Part shown: piece after piece, positions 1 to 8,799 of the stretch | Position numbering within the stretch: the stretch's first letter is position 1 | Layout of the letters: every line of letters begins with the position of its first letter | Source: Terrimonas ferruginea DSM 30193 | Lineage (GTDB): Bacteria > Bacteroidota > Bacteroidia > Chitinophagales > Chitinophagaceae | NCBI RefSeq assembly: GCF_000425585.1 | Contig: NZ_KE384398.1 | Coordinates: forward strand, 88,186-152,185 | DNA: 64,000 bases | Direction: 5' to 3' | Notes under the pieces: generated by a model | The model's database searches: none | What the model saw: the letters and a program-made list of their open reading frames with translations, nothing else | What the model was told of the DNA's origin: nothing | Translations under genes and position numbers: made by a program

Positions 1-59
1 TGCGCCTGGGCAGTGATACCCGCTGCCAACAGCATCAATACAAAGTATATTTTTTTCAT
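1..59 (-). CDS. Secreted protein, N-terminal fragment
   Basis: Only the first 19 codons lie inside the window; the gene runs off the left edge. The visible residues, MKKIYFVLMLLAAGITAQA, form a typical signal peptide: two lysines, a hydrophobic core and a small-residue cleavage region ending in AQA. The product is therefore probably exported. Nothing can be said about its function. Confidence 0.6.
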   Translation of the reverse strand, partial: MKKIYFVLMLLAAGITAQA

Positions 60-149
60 ACCTATTTTGTTAGACTGCAAATTTAAACCGTTTGCGCGGT
101 GTGTTGACCGTTGCGTTAGCTAAAAATTGACTAAAATCAGACGCAGTAG

Positions 150-863
150 TTACCCCACCAGTTGCTTCGCCATCAGCAGCGACTCGATGATCGCGCGGCC
201 GTCCGTATTCCCCAGCAGGGATGAGCAGGCCCGCTCAGGGTGAGGCATCATACCAAATACGTTACGCGCCTCGTTGGAGATTCCGGCTATATTGCGCGCC
301 GCCCCGTTGGGGTTGGCAGCCGCAGTGATCTGGCCGGCATCGTCGCAGTAACGGAAGATCACCTGGTCATTGGCTTCCAGTTGGTTCAGGGTTTGTTCGT
401 CTGCATGAAAACGGCCTTCCCCGTGTGCGATGGGAATTTTATAAGCGATCGGGCCATTGGCATCTTCGGACGGCAACAGGTCGCGTACAAAACCGTCGGG
501 ACGCAGGTACACGTTGCGGCAGATGAATTGCTGGTTGTTGTTGCGCAGCAGCGCACCTGGCAGCAGGTGCGATTCGCAGAGGATCTGGAAACCATTGCAC
601 ACGCCGAGCACTTTACCACCGGCGTTGGCAAAATCGATCACACTCTGCATCATCGGGCTGAAACGCGCAATGGCACCGCAGCGGAGGTAATCACCATAAG
701 AAAATCCGCCGGGCAATACGATACAGTCCTCTGTTGTGAAGGCACTGAGGTCGCGGTCTTTGTGCCAGAGCATCGTTACTTCCTGTCCGAGATCGTTTGC
801 CAATGCATCCTGCATATCCCGGTCACAGTTTGAACCCGGAAATACAACTACGCCAAATTTCAT
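150..863 (-). CDS. purQ: Phosphoribosylformylglycinamidine synthase, glutaminase subunit PurQ
   Basis: PurQ releases ammonia from glutamine for the fourth step of purine synthesis, the conversion of FGAR to FGAM together with PurL and PurS. It is a class I glutamine amidotransferase. The nucleophile is Cys89 in GVCNGFQIL, and His208 and Glu210 in MPHPE complete the triad. I chose the ATG at 863 (MKFGVVVFPGSNCDRD), which is the normal family start and gives 237 residues; the frame is open ten codons further upstream but that part has no family resemblance. A TATCTTTG promoter-like box lies about 28 bases upstream. PurL is not in the window. Confidence 0.95.
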   Translation of the reverse strand: MKFGVVVFPGSNCDRDMQDALANDLGQEVTMLWHKDRDLSAFTTEDCIVLPGGFSYGDYLRCGAIARFSPMMQSVIDFANAGGKVLGVCNGFQILCESHLLPGALLRNNNQQFICRNVYLRPDGFVRDLLPSEDANGPIAYKIPIAHGEGRFHADEQTLNQLEANDQVIFRYCDDAGQITAAANPNGAARNIAGISNEARNVFGMMPHPERACSSLLGNTDGRAIIESLLMAKQLVG

Positions 864-890
864 ACTTGATTGATTGAAGGTTGAGGTGGG

Positions 891-898
891 CAAAGATA
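891..898 (-). promoter_or_regulatory. Bacteroidota-type -7 box of purQ
   Basis: Read on the minus strand the sequence is TATCTTTG, a perfect match to the Bacteroidota -7 consensus TAnnTTTG. It lies 28 bases upstream of the chosen purQ ATG, giving a predicted leader of about 20 bases. I saw no convincing TTG at the -33 distance. Confidence 0.5.
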
Positions 899-947
899 GG
901 TCAATTTTCAGGGGCCTCCTGCGATTTTTCCCACAATTAACGGCTGC

Positions 948-1940
948 TTATATCCATCCCGGTCCCGCGTATTGATAGCAGAGTATAAACGCAACGGACA
1001 ACCAGAATACAATCACCGGCAACGCTTTCCATTTTGCATAGAAATAGGCGAAGCCATGAAAGGCGGCCATCGGCATCAGCGCCATGATCCAGTTTTCCAG
1101 CGTATTACTTGTATTCACAAAAGGAATGAGCATGCCTACCAGCAGATACAGCAACAAGAGGCTCCAGGCTTTGCGCACATGAATCAGCATTCTCCGCAGG
1201 TGTTCCTGTATATAATAACCTCCGGCCATAAACGGCACCATTACCAGGAATATGCTTCCCGCCAGCCAGGCCGATTGCTTCAGCGACGGCAGGGCCACCG
1301 ATATATGCGGACATAAAGTATTCCAGTCCCAGCGGTCATTAAGGAAGATGTATACGGCATAGAAATAAAACGGGGTGGTGATACCCAGCAGGCAGAGCAA
1401 CCATTCGTCTATGCGGAAAGGCCGCAGGATGGCCAGCGCCAGCAATATCCATAATCCGAATACCAGCGAGGGCACAAAAAGAAACGAAGCAATGCCCAAT
1501 GCCAGCCCTATATTAAATATCGTTCCCCGCGCCTGCGGACGGTTATACGTATTGAATAAGGCCGTCAGCACATACAACAATACACTGTTCACCAGCAAAG
1601 GCGCCGAAAAGTAATTCCATTCCGGCAACAGGGAGGTGAGCACCATGTACGAAAGCCCCGGCAGGTAATTGGGCCGCGCCATCATCCGGTGATTATTCAC
1701 AAACCTTGTAAGCGTTACGGCTTGTACAAACAGCAGGGCAAAGGCCAGCAGGGGAAATAGTGCGCCGAATGAGGCGGACGCCGGCTGCAGGATTTCCAGT
1801 AAACGGTGGTACAGCACGCCATCTCCTTCGCGCAGCAAAGGCGGATGGGGATTGAAAAATGCAGGCAACTTGATCAGGATCCCTACTATAAGCAGGGACA
1901 TCAGATTGGCAGGAGTTTTCTGTTTGAACAGACCGATCAC
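948..1940 (-). CDS. DUF6427-type integral membrane protein
   Basis: This 330-residue protein is almost entirely hydrophobic, with about nine or ten predicted transmembrane segments starting near residue 13 (LMSLLIVGILIKLPAFF). The opening MIGLFKQKTPANL and the following PHPPLLREG loop resemble the Bacteroidota DUF6427 family, whose function is unknown. The start codon is GTG at 1940. It sits 55 bases downstream of the next minus-strand gene and may be cotranscribed with it. The family assignment is from memory of the pattern; the membrane nature is plain from the sequence. Confidence 0.75.
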   Translation of the reverse strand: MIGLFKQKTPANLMSLLIVGILIKLPAFFNPHPPLLREGDGVLYHRLLEILQPASASFGALFPLLAFALLFVQAVTLTRFVNNHRMMARPNYLPGLSYMVLTSLLPEWNYFSAPLLVNSVLLYVLTALFNTYNRPQARGTIFNIGLALGIASFLFVPSLVFGLWILLALAILRPFRIDEWLLCLLGITTPFYFYAVYIFLNDRWDWNTLCPHISVALPSLKQSAWLAGSIFLVMVPFMAGGYYIQEHLRRMLIHVRKAWSLLLLYLLVGMLIPFVNTSNTLENWIMALMPMAAFHGFAYFYAKWKALPVIVFWLSVAFILCYQYAGPGWI

Positions 1941-1995
1941 GGAAAGTGTATTGCTTTACCGGCATACAACCGGTGCCGCCAAATTACAACCTGGC

Positions 1996-3513
1996 CTAGT
2001 TAAAATCAATTTTTGCAAAAGAAATATAATTCCGGTACTGGCAGGGCACGATCATCTGGCGGGCACTGACCTGTTTGGCGTACTTGGGCATGAAGTCGTG
2101 GCCGCGGTCCAGGTTCTTGAGTGTAGGACTCTTTTTAATCTCCCCGTCGGGCGACACGGCAAAGTCGTTCAGTATCTGCCGGCGCGATTCGATCACGTTG
2201 AACAGGAAATGCAACTGACCACCGGTCACGAACAGTTGGTAAGACAACAGGTCATCAGACTGGTCATCGTATTGTTCTTTGGCGATCACGTTGTTCCATT
2301 CAGGCGCACCTGTGCTGTCGAAAGAGAACACCACGATATTGTCGGCCTGGTAACGTACGCTTCCACGGTCATTCCAGCGGTTACCCCAATAGTTGTTGTA
2401 ATAAGGAGAGTAGTAATAATAGTCGTACGGACGCATATAGGGCGAACCGAAATAATTCCAACGGTTCCAGGCGTTGCCGCGCGAGGTGGTGTAATAGGAT
2501 TCTGCGCCGATGATAAATCCTCCATCGCGGCGGGTAATGATGTTGCGGATAAAATAATCGTTGAACGCTGCTTTGGTGCTGGCATTGCCACGCGCTTCCT
2601 TGCGCAGTTCATCTGAAAACTCGAGCATTCGCTCTATTACCACACGGTCATTTACTTTATCCCAGATATAGAAATAAAACCCGTCGATGTTGCCGCGGCG
2701 TTGTTTGTTATAAAAGGAGGTAAGAAAATATCGCTTGTTGAAATTATCAGGTTTGATCTTGATTTCGTCGAGGTACATTTTCTCCGTAGTCAGCGGGTGT
2801 ACATGGAAGGAATCCTCCATGGCTTTTTTAATTACGAATGCGGCATTGCCGATATTCTCGCTGTTTACCCGGTCGAAGCGCGTAAAGATCAGGTCGCCGT
2901 CGTTGTCGAGGTTGAACTCACCGAGGTAATCGTCTTTGTCTTCCATCGGAAGAGTGAGCCGGCTTTCCTTGATAAGATCGAGGCGGTCGCTGAGCAGGCG
3001 GCTGCTGATCTGGTACATTCTTTTATTCTTGCTGTTGATCTTGAAGACAATGATCTTGCTTTTGTCTTCGCTGGCCAGTACGGTATATATTTTATTATTG
3101 GCCGTGTAACCGATACGGGTGGTATCGAGCAACATCACTTCGCCTACCTTTTTACCCTCGCCGTTGACGCGGGCAGCTTCGCAATAAACGATACCCTTGC
3201 GCTGGTACTGATAAATGAGATAACAAAACTCCGGATAGGAGAAGATATCCATATTGATCAAACGTTCGTTATCGGGAATAAAATCAAGGTTCTGTTTGCC
3301 GATTTCGACCATATCATTATCCAGTACGGATATCCAATTGTTGGAACGTACATTTTTATAGATAAGAAAGTTGTTGCCGATCTTGCCGGCTATTTCAAAA
3401 TTCATCCGGCGGGTATCATCGCGGGAAGGTTCGGAATAAACGATACGTTGGGAAAAGGCAAGCATTCCGGACAATAGGAAAACAAGAAGCAAAAGACCTT
3501 TGCTGTTCATCAT
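1996..3513 (-). CDS. Secreted protein of unknown function
   Basis: The 505-residue product begins with a clear signal peptide (MMNSKGLLLLVFLLSGMLAFSQ), so it is probably periplasmic or surface exposed. The mature part has repeated stretches of about 40-60 residues alternating beta-rich motifs with Asp/Asn turns, which would fit a propeller-like fold. Around residues 345-380 there is a Tyr/Asn/Arg-rich segment (YDYYYYSPYYNNYWGNRWN) that looks like a flexible insertion. I do not recognise a characterised family. Confidence 0.8.
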   Translation of the reverse strand: MMNSKGLLLLVFLLSGMLAFSQRIVYSEPSRDDTRRMNFEIAGKIGNNFLIYKNVRSNNWISVLDNDMVEIGKQNLDFIPDNERLINMDIFSYPEFCYLIYQYQRKGIVYCEAARVNGEGKKVGEVMLLDTTRIGYTANNKIYTVLASEDKSKIIVFKINSKNKRMYQISSRLLSDRLDLIKESRLTLPMEDKDDYLGEFNLDNDGDLIFTRFDRVNSENIGNAAFVIKKAMEDSFHVHPLTTEKMYLDEIKIKPDNFNKRYFLTSFYNKQRRGNIDGFYFYIWDKVNDRVVIERMLEFSDELRKEARGNASTKAAFNDYFIRNIITRRDGGFIIGAESYYTTSRGNAWNRWNYFGSPYMRPYDYYYYSPYYNNYWGNRWNDRGSVRYQADNIVVFSFDSTGAPEWNNVIAKEQYDDQSDDLLSYQLFVTGGQLHFLFNVIESRRQILNDFAVSPDGEIKKSPTLKNLDRGHDFMPKYAKQVSARQMIVPCQYRNYISFAKIDFN

Positions 3514-3703
3514 AATGATCTGATTTTTCGCTTATTAAAAATACAAAGTTGCTGCCCAATCGGGCTAACTTTTTTTGAGATGCAGCAGGTCGGGGGATTA
3601 CATTCCGATAAACGGTGTATGGCTGCGGAAAGTTGCAGGTGATATGTTAGCAAAAGCGTAAAAATTTTAATGGCTAAAGGCCCGCCATTGGTTTTTTTGC
3701 CTA

Positions 3704-3711
3704 TACCTTTG
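3704..3711 (+). promoter_or_regulatory. -7 box upstream of kup
   Basis: TACCTTTG matches the Bacteroidota -7 consensus TAnnTTTG exactly and lies 49 bases upstream of the kup GTG. The nearest upstream TTG is only 13 bases away, too close for a standard -33 element, so this is a partial promoter match. Confidence 0.4.
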
Positions 3712-3760
3712 TTCCTGCCCCGGATTTTTTGAAAAACGCATGGCATACAAATAATAGCAC

Positions 3761-5737
3761 GTGAAAATACCGACTAATAGGGTCACCGCCGCGGGACTCG
3801 TGATTGCACTGGGAATTATCTTCGGCGATATTGGTACATCTCCCCTGTATGTATTCAACGCCATTATCGGCGGACGGGAAGTTTCTGAAACACTTATCAT
3901 CGGTACACTCTCCTGTATTATCTGGACACTTACCCTTCAGACCACGATCAAATACGTGATCCTGATCCTCCGGGCCGACAACAGAGGGGAAGGCGGCACA
4001 TTTGCCCTGTATGCCCTGGTAAGGCGACGGCGAAAGTGGCTGGTGATACCCGCCATGATCGGCGGAGCTGCCCTGCTCGCCGACGGCATCATCACCCCGC
4101 CCATGACCGTTACCTCCGCGATAGAAGGTTTGGAAGAACTCCCCGCCCTCCGCGGACTGACCACCGATACCGTCGTAATGATTGTACTGATCATTCTCAC
4201 CCTCTTCTTTTTCCTCCAGCAATTCGGTACGGCTTCCATCGGCAAGATCTTCGGGCCAATCATGTTTATCTGGTTCACCATGCTGGCCGTGTTCGGTCTG
4301 ATCCACGTTTTCGACGACCTGTCTATTTTCAAAGCACTAAGTCCTTATTACGCCATAGAATTCCTGCGTACCTATCCTTCCGGTTTCTGGTTGCTGGGTG
4401 CGGTGTTTCTATGTACCACGGGCGCCGAAGCACTTTATAGCGACCTTGGACACTGCGGACGCGACAATATCCGCTACTCCTGGATTTATGTAAAAGCCTG
4501 TCTGCTGCTCAACTATTTCGGACAAGGTGCTTACCTGCTGGCACATCATTCCGGCCTCACCATCACCGAAACCGTAAAAAAAGAACAGGGCATCAATGCT
4601 TTTTACGACCTGATGCCGCAATGGTTCATCATTCCCGGTGTGGCCATTGCCACCACCGCTGCCATCATCGCCAGCCAGGCCATGGTATCCGGCGCCTTCA
4701 CACTCATCAGTGAAGCCATGCGCCTCAACCTCTGGCCCAAGATGAAGATTCGCTATCCTTCCGAAGAAAAAGGACAGCTCTTCATTCCCGGCATCAACCT
4801 GCTGATGTTCCTGGGTTGCGTGGGTGTGGTCCTCTATTTCCAGAAATCTTCCAACATGGAAGCGGCCTACGGTCTGGCAATCGTGGTGACCATGATCACT
4901 ACTACTATTCTTTTTGCCAACTACCTCGTATTGCATCGGGTCAAATCTTTCTGGATCTGGATATTCCTGGTGGGTTACTTCGTGGTGGAAACCGGTTACC
5001 TGGTGGCCCTGATGGATAAATTCGTTCACGGTGGTTACGTAACCCTGCTGGTCGGCGGCATCATGTTCCTGGTAATGTATGTGTGGTTCCGCGCACGTAA
5101 GATCAAAAACCGCTACGTGGAATTTGTACGGCTGGAACATTACATTCCCAAACTACAGGAGCTGAGCAATGACCGTTCAGTAGCCAAATACGCTACCCAC
5201 CTGGTATACCTCACCAGCGCCAACAACCCGAAAGAGATCGAGCACAAAATCATTTACTCTATTCTGAACAAAAAGCCGAAACGCGCAGATATTTATTGGT
5301 TTGTACACGTTGATACGATGGACGACCCTTATACCTGCGAATACAAAGTAGAACATATCATCCCCAACGATATCATTCGCATCGACTTCCGGCTTGGTTT
5401 CCGTATGGAGCCGCGCATCAACCTGATGTTCCGCAAAGTGGTGGAAGACCTGGTGGCCAACAAGGAAGTAAATATTATCAGCCGCTATGAAAGTCTTGCC
5501 AGCAGCAACATGGTGGGCGACTTCCAATTTATGGTAATGGAAAAATACCTGAGCCAGGATAATGAACTGCCGTTTATCGAACGTGTGATCATGAAATTCC
5601 ACTTCTGGCTGAAAGAACACAGCCTCAGCGAAGAAAGAGGTTTCGGTCTCGACGTGGCCAACGTAACGGTGGAGAAATTCCCGCTCATTGTTGCGCCCGT
5701 TACCAACCTGCGCCTGAAGCGGATCGAAGAAGAGTAA
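3761..5737 (+). CDS. kup: Kup-type potassium uptake transporter
   Basis: Kup proteins take up K+ by proton symport across the inner membrane. The signature GDIGTSPLY is at residues 22-30, followed by about twelve transmembrane helices to roughly residue 450 and a hydrophilic cytoplasmic C-terminal domain to residue 658. The length fits the family. The start is GTG at 3761: an in-frame ATG 21 bases upstream runs into a stop after three codons. The gene stands alone on the plus strand, with an alpha/beta hydrolase gene starting almost directly after its stop. Confidence 0.95.
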   Translation: MKIPTNRVTAAGLVIALGIIFGDIGTSPLYVFNAIIGGREVSETLIIGTLSCIIWTLTLQTTIKYVILILRADNRGEGGTFALYALVRRRRKWLVIPAMIGGAALLADGIITPPMTVTSAIEGLEELPALRGLTTDTVVMIVLIILTLFFFLQQFGTASIGKIFGPIMFIWFTMLAVFGLIHVFDDLSIFKALSPYYAIEFLRTYPSGFWLLGAVFLCTTGAEALYSDLGHCGRDNIRYSWIYVKACLLLNYFGQGAYLLAHHSGLTITETVKKEQGINAFYDLMPQWFIIPGVAIATTAAIIASQAMVSGAFTLISEAMRLNLWPKMKIRYPSEEKGQLFIPGINLLMFLGCVGVVLYFQKSSNMEAAYGLAIVVTMITTTILFANYLVLHRVKSFWIWIFLVGYFVVETGYLVALMDKFVHGGYVTLLVGGIMFLVMYVWFRARKIKNRYVEFVRLEHYIPKLQELSNDRSVAKYATHLVYLTSANNPKEIEHKIIYSILNKKPKRADIYWFVHVDTMDDPYTCEYKVEHIIPNDIIRIDFRLGFRMEPRINLMFRKVVEDLVANKEVNIISRYESLASSNMVGDFQFMVMEKYLSQDNELPFIERVIMKFHFWLKEHSLSEERGFGLDVANVTVEKFPLIVAPVTNLRLKRIEEE

Positions 5738-5739
5738 TT

Positions 5740-6579
5740 TTGCGCAGCCGGTGCCGAAGCTTATCTTCAATCCACCAACTGCCAAACTTGCCCCCTGTAA
5801 TCTGGTATATCATCGGCGGTATTGCCGTCCTGTCTGTTGCAGCTTATTTCCTGCAGGAACGTTTTATATTCAAACCCGAACGGCTGCAGCAGGATTTCCG
5901 TTTCGTGTATGATATTCCTTTCCGCGAATATTTTTTTGATGTGGAACCCGGTGTGCGCATAAACGGTCTTCACTTTTTCCGCGAAGCGCCGCATGGTCTT
6001 ATTCTTTATTTCCATGGCAACACCCGCAGTATAAAAGGCTGGGCCAAATATGCGCGTGATTTTTACCGGTACAATTATGATGTGGTGCTGGTGGACTATC
6101 GCGGATTCGGAAAAAGCACCGGCAAGCGTAGTGAAAAAGATATGCTCAGCGACATGCAGTTCGTTTATGATTCATTGAAAAAACAATATCCCGAAGACCA
6201 CATGATCATGTACGGCCGCAGCATCGGCAGCGGTTTTGCCACCAAACTCGCCAGTGATAACAAACCGCGTTACCTGATCCTCGACGCACCTTATTACAGT
6301 TTCCGCAAAGTAGTGGAACGGTTTCTTCCGATGCTGCCGTTGCGCTGGGTATTGCGGTATCATCTGCGCACCGATCTGTGGATACGTAAAGTGCGTTGCC
6401 ATACCTATATCCTGCACGGTACGCGTGACTGGCTGATACCACTACGGCACAGTGAAAACCTGCAAAAGCTGAACCCTGCCGGCATCACGCTTATCCGTAT
6501 AGAAGGAGGAGGACATAACAACCTGCCGAAATTTGACAGCTATCACAATTTCATCCGCGACATTTTAAAATATGTTTGA
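5740..6579 (+). CDS. Membrane-anchored alpha/beta hydrolase (BEM46/ABHD13-like)
   Basis: This is a serine hydrolase of the alpha/beta fold with unknown substrate. One N-terminal transmembrane segment (IIGGIAVLSVAAYFLQ) is followed by an HGN oxyanion motif near residue 92, nucleophile Ser161 in YGRSIGSG, acid Asp230 in HGTRD and His259 in GGGHNN. No ATG exists near the N-terminus: the frame opens with TTG at 5740, two bases after the kup stop, or with TTG at 5788, which would leave a shorter lead into the membrane segment. It resembles the minus-strand hydrolase at 7962-8768 along its whole length, so the two are paralogues. Confidence 0.85.
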   Translation: MRSRCRSLSSIHQLPNLPPVIWYIIGGIAVLSVAAYFLQERFIFKPERLQQDFRFVYDIPFREYFFDVEPGVRINGLHFFREAPHGLILYFHGNTRSIKGWAKYARDFYRYNYDVVLVDYRGFGKSTGKRSEKDMLSDMQFVYDSLKKQYPEDHMIMYGRSIGSGFATKLASDNKPRYLILDAPYYSFRKVVERFLPMLPLRWVLRYHLRTDLWIRKVRCHTYILHGTRDWLIPLRHSENLQKLNPAGITLIRIEGGGHNNLPKFDSYHNFIRDILKYV

Positions 6580-6662
6580 AGCGAAATTGTCAACACCATG
6601 TTAATTGCCAACGCCGGTTGTTACCTTCGCGGCCTTGATTCGTCCTACTAATAAAACCGCCC

Positions 6663-7808
6663 ATGATACCAAAACTTTACACATTTTTATTACTCGTACT
6701 TTTCAGCCTTGCGGCCTGCCAGTCGGCAGAGAAACTTTATTCCCGCGGCCAATACGATCAGGCAGTAGAAGCTGCCTCCAAAAAACTTTCCAAGAAACCC
6801 AATGACGCCAAGTTGCGTGAGCTGGTACAGAATGCCTACCGCTATGCCGTGGAAGATCACGAAGGCCGTGTGCGCCAGTTGACCGGCAGTACCTCAACCC
6901 TTCGCTGGGAGCAGATCTACGGCGAATACCAGGACTTGCAGAAACTATACAATGCCATCCGCCGTAATCCGGCCATTTTTGAACTGGTACAACCAACGGA
7001 TTATTCCTCTTATATCACTACATACAAAGAGCAGGCAAGCAATGCCCGTGAAGACCGTGGCGATCAGTTGATGGGGCAACAAACGAAGAAGTCTGCACGC
7101 GATGCCTATTATGAATTCCAGCAGGCACTGGCCCTGAAACCCGGCGACCTCACCTTGCGTCAGAAAATGGACGAAGCCCTTGCCATGGCCATGACCAATG
7201 TGGTGGTGAATCCGGTAAGCCGTTCCGGTTATGCATACGGTACGCCGGCCTTCGGTTTCCAGAATTTCGAATACGATATTCAGCGTTACCTTAACAGTAA
7301 CAACCGCGGCAACTTTGTTGACTTTTATACGTACACCGATGCACGCGCCCGCAACGTACGTCCCGATCTTTCAGTGGAATTGTGGTCGGGCACTCCGGAC
7401 ATCGGACGCTACCGCGATCAGCGCAGCACCCGCGAAGTAAGCAAACAGATCGTATCCAAAGAGATCGTGCACAAACCCGACTCGATAACCAAAGAATACA
7501 TTACGGTGAAAGCCCGCATTACGGTTACAACGCGTACACTCCGCGCCGATGGCCTGTTACAGGCAGTGGTAAGAGATATCGATAACCGTACGTTATGGAG
7601 TGATACGTATCGCGGTGAATACAATTGGATCGTGCGTTTTGCAAGTTTCACCGGTGATGAGCGGGCATTAAGCGATGAAGACAGAAAGCTCGTTGCCCAA
7701 CGCGAAGAATGGCCTCCCGCCAACAGCGCCATCGCCAATATTATTACGAATGAGATTTTGAGTAAAGCACAGTGTGGGATAAGTGATTATTTTCATCGGA
7801 TTTTCTGA
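6663..7808 (+). CDS. Lipoprotein with N-terminal TPR-like repeats
   Basis: The 381-residue product begins with a lipoprotein signal peptide ending at Cys19 (LFSLAAC), so it should be lipid-anchored in the envelope. Residues 22-55 (AEKLYSRGQYDQAVEAASKKLSKKP and after) look like a tetratricopeptide helix pair, and another helical stretch appears near residues 140-175. The C-terminal half is beta-rich, with many Thr/Val/Arg residues. No catalytic motif was seen and I do not recognise the family. It lies between two paralogous hydrolases and ends in a strong hairpin terminator. Confidence 0.8.
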   Translation: MIPKLYTFLLLVLFSLAACQSAEKLYSRGQYDQAVEAASKKLSKKPNDAKLRELVQNAYRYAVEDHEGRVRQLTGSTSTLRWEQIYGEYQDLQKLYNAIRRNPAIFELVQPTDYSSYITTYKEQASNAREDRGDQLMGQQTKKSARDAYYEFQQALALKPGDLTLRQKMDEALAMAMTNVVVNPVSRSGYAYGTPAFGFQNFEYDIQRYLNSNNRGNFVDFYTYTDARARNVRPDLSVELWSGTPDIGRYRDQRSTREVSKQIVSKEIVHKPDSITKEYITVKARITVTTRTLRADGLLQAVVRDIDNRTLWSDTYRGEYNWIVRFASFTGDERALSDEDRKLVAQREEWPPANSAIANIITNEILSKAQCGISDYFHRIF

Positions 7809-7809
7809 C

Positions 7810-7845
7810 GTCAATCGTGAATCGTCAATCGTCAATCGTGAATGG
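7810..7845 (+). repeat. GTSAATSGT 9-mer array, copy 1
   Basis: Four tandem units of the 9-base word GTCAATCGT/GTGAATCGT start right after the stop codon of the lipoprotein gene. The same words, reversed and complemented, occur at 7917-7957, so the two arrays can pair over about 27 bases. Confidence 0.85.
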
Positions 7846-7880
7846 AACAGCCGGAACTAACACTCCGGCTGTTTTTATTT
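7846..7880 (+). terminator. Rho-independent terminator of the lipoprotein gene
   Basis: A perfect stem (AACAGCCGGA with TCCGGCTGTT, 8-base loop) is followed by TTTATTTT. It sits 38 bases after the stop codon at 7808 and lies inside the larger inverted pair of 9-mer arrays. Confidence 0.85.
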
Positions 7881-7916
7881 TCATGAATGCTTAAGAATCT
7901 ACTATCCTAGAGCATT

Positions 7917-7957
7917 ATTCACGATTCACGATTGACGATTGACGATTCACGATTCAC
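7917..7957 (-). repeat. GTSAATSGT 9-mer array, copy 2
   Basis: Read on the minus strand, units of GTGAATCGT and GTCAATCGT repeat about 4.5 times. The array ends four bases from the stop of the minus-strand hydrolase and is the inverted partner of the array at 7810-7845. Confidence 0.85.
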
Positions 7958-7961
7958 TCCC

Positions 7962-8768
7962 TCACTTCAACAAGCTCCTTACCTCCGTACGAAACTTCTC
8001 AAACTCCGCCAGATTATTATGCCCTCCGTCTTCGATCGTGATCAGGCGGGCTTTGGGCGATAATGCCGCCAAACGGCGGGCCTGGCTATACGGGATCACA
8101 TCATCATCGGTGCCATGAAAGATTGTCACCGGCGGGATCATCTTCGCCATGTATTTATTATTGGGAAACTCATACTTGCTCAGCCAACTGGCAGGATAAA
8201 TTTTGGTATAATAATTCATCAGGCTGTACATGCTGTAGTAAGGCGTCTCCAATACCAGTTGCTGACAACTGTGACGTGAAGCGAGATAGGTGGCAAGCCC
8301 GGAGCCCATCGAACGGCCATACAGAATAATTTTTTCGGGAGGGAAACGCAATCGCGCCATATCGTAGAGTACTTCGGCATCTTCCAGCATGGCCTCTTCT
8401 GAACGTTTGCCGGTTGTTTTACCAAAACCCGGATAATCCATCATCCATATCTCATAGTTGTTTTGGGTAAACAATGACGCAACAGGTGCATAGCGGTTGA
8501 TGTTGGTCATATTTCCATGAAAATATAATACCACGCCTTTGCGCACCGAATCGGGCACCGTGAATTGCACGATGCTCAGATTCTTTTTGTCCGTTACCGG
8601 CACGTCCAGTTGCCTGAACGGCTGATCAAATTTATAAGTATACCCTTCTTCGAGCGGTTCGGGATGAAACAACAGTTTGTCTTGCAGAAAATAAAGCGCT
8701 ACCCCTACAACCACATAGATAGCGATCAGTAATTTAACCCAGAACAAAATTCGTTTACGTGAAAACAT
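7962..8768 (-). CDS. Membrane-anchored alpha/beta hydrolase, second paralogue
   Basis: A 268-residue serine hydrolase with one N-terminal membrane helix (residues 10-28), an HGN motif near residue 84, nucleophile Ser153 in YGRSMGSG, an acidic cluster DDD at 221-223 and His250 in DGGHNN. It matches the plus-strand hydrolase at 5740-6579 in layout and in peptides such as DYxGFGKxTGKRSE. The likely active site faces the periplasm or sits on the membrane; the substrate is unknown. The gene converges on the lipoprotein gene, with inverted repeats between them. Confidence 0.88.
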   Translation of the reverse strand: MFSRKRILFWVKLLIAIYVVVGVALYFLQDKLLFHPEPLEEGYTYKFDQPFRQLDVPVTDKKNLSIVQFTVPDSVRKGVVLYFHGNMTNINRYAPVASLFTQNNYEIWMMDYPGFGKTTGKRSEEAMLEDAEVLYDMARLRFPPEKIILYGRSMGSGLATYLASRHSCQQLVLETPYYSMYSLMNYYTKIYPASWLSKYEFPNNKYMAKMIPPVTIFHGTDDDVIPYSQARRLAALSPKARLITIEDGGHNNLAEFEKFRTEVRSLLK

Positions 8769-8799
8769 GGCCGAAATTAGGAAGAAAAAAGCAGTTCAT

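Noticed and set aside
1852..2616. A 254-codon plus-strand frame over the ends of two minus-strand genes
   Set aside because: It overlaps the 3' part of the unknown secreted protein gene and the 5' part of the DUF6427 gene, and its translation has no coherent domain or signal features.
3547..3577. A terminator-like hairpin (AGTT..GCCC/GGGC..AACT with seven T) on the plus strand
   Set aside because: No plus-strand gene lies upstream; it sits in the upstream region of a minus-strand gene and may be chance.
7810..7957. Possible CRISPR array
   Set aside because: The repeat unit is only 9 bases, there are no unique spacers of 30-40 bases, and no cas genes are present.
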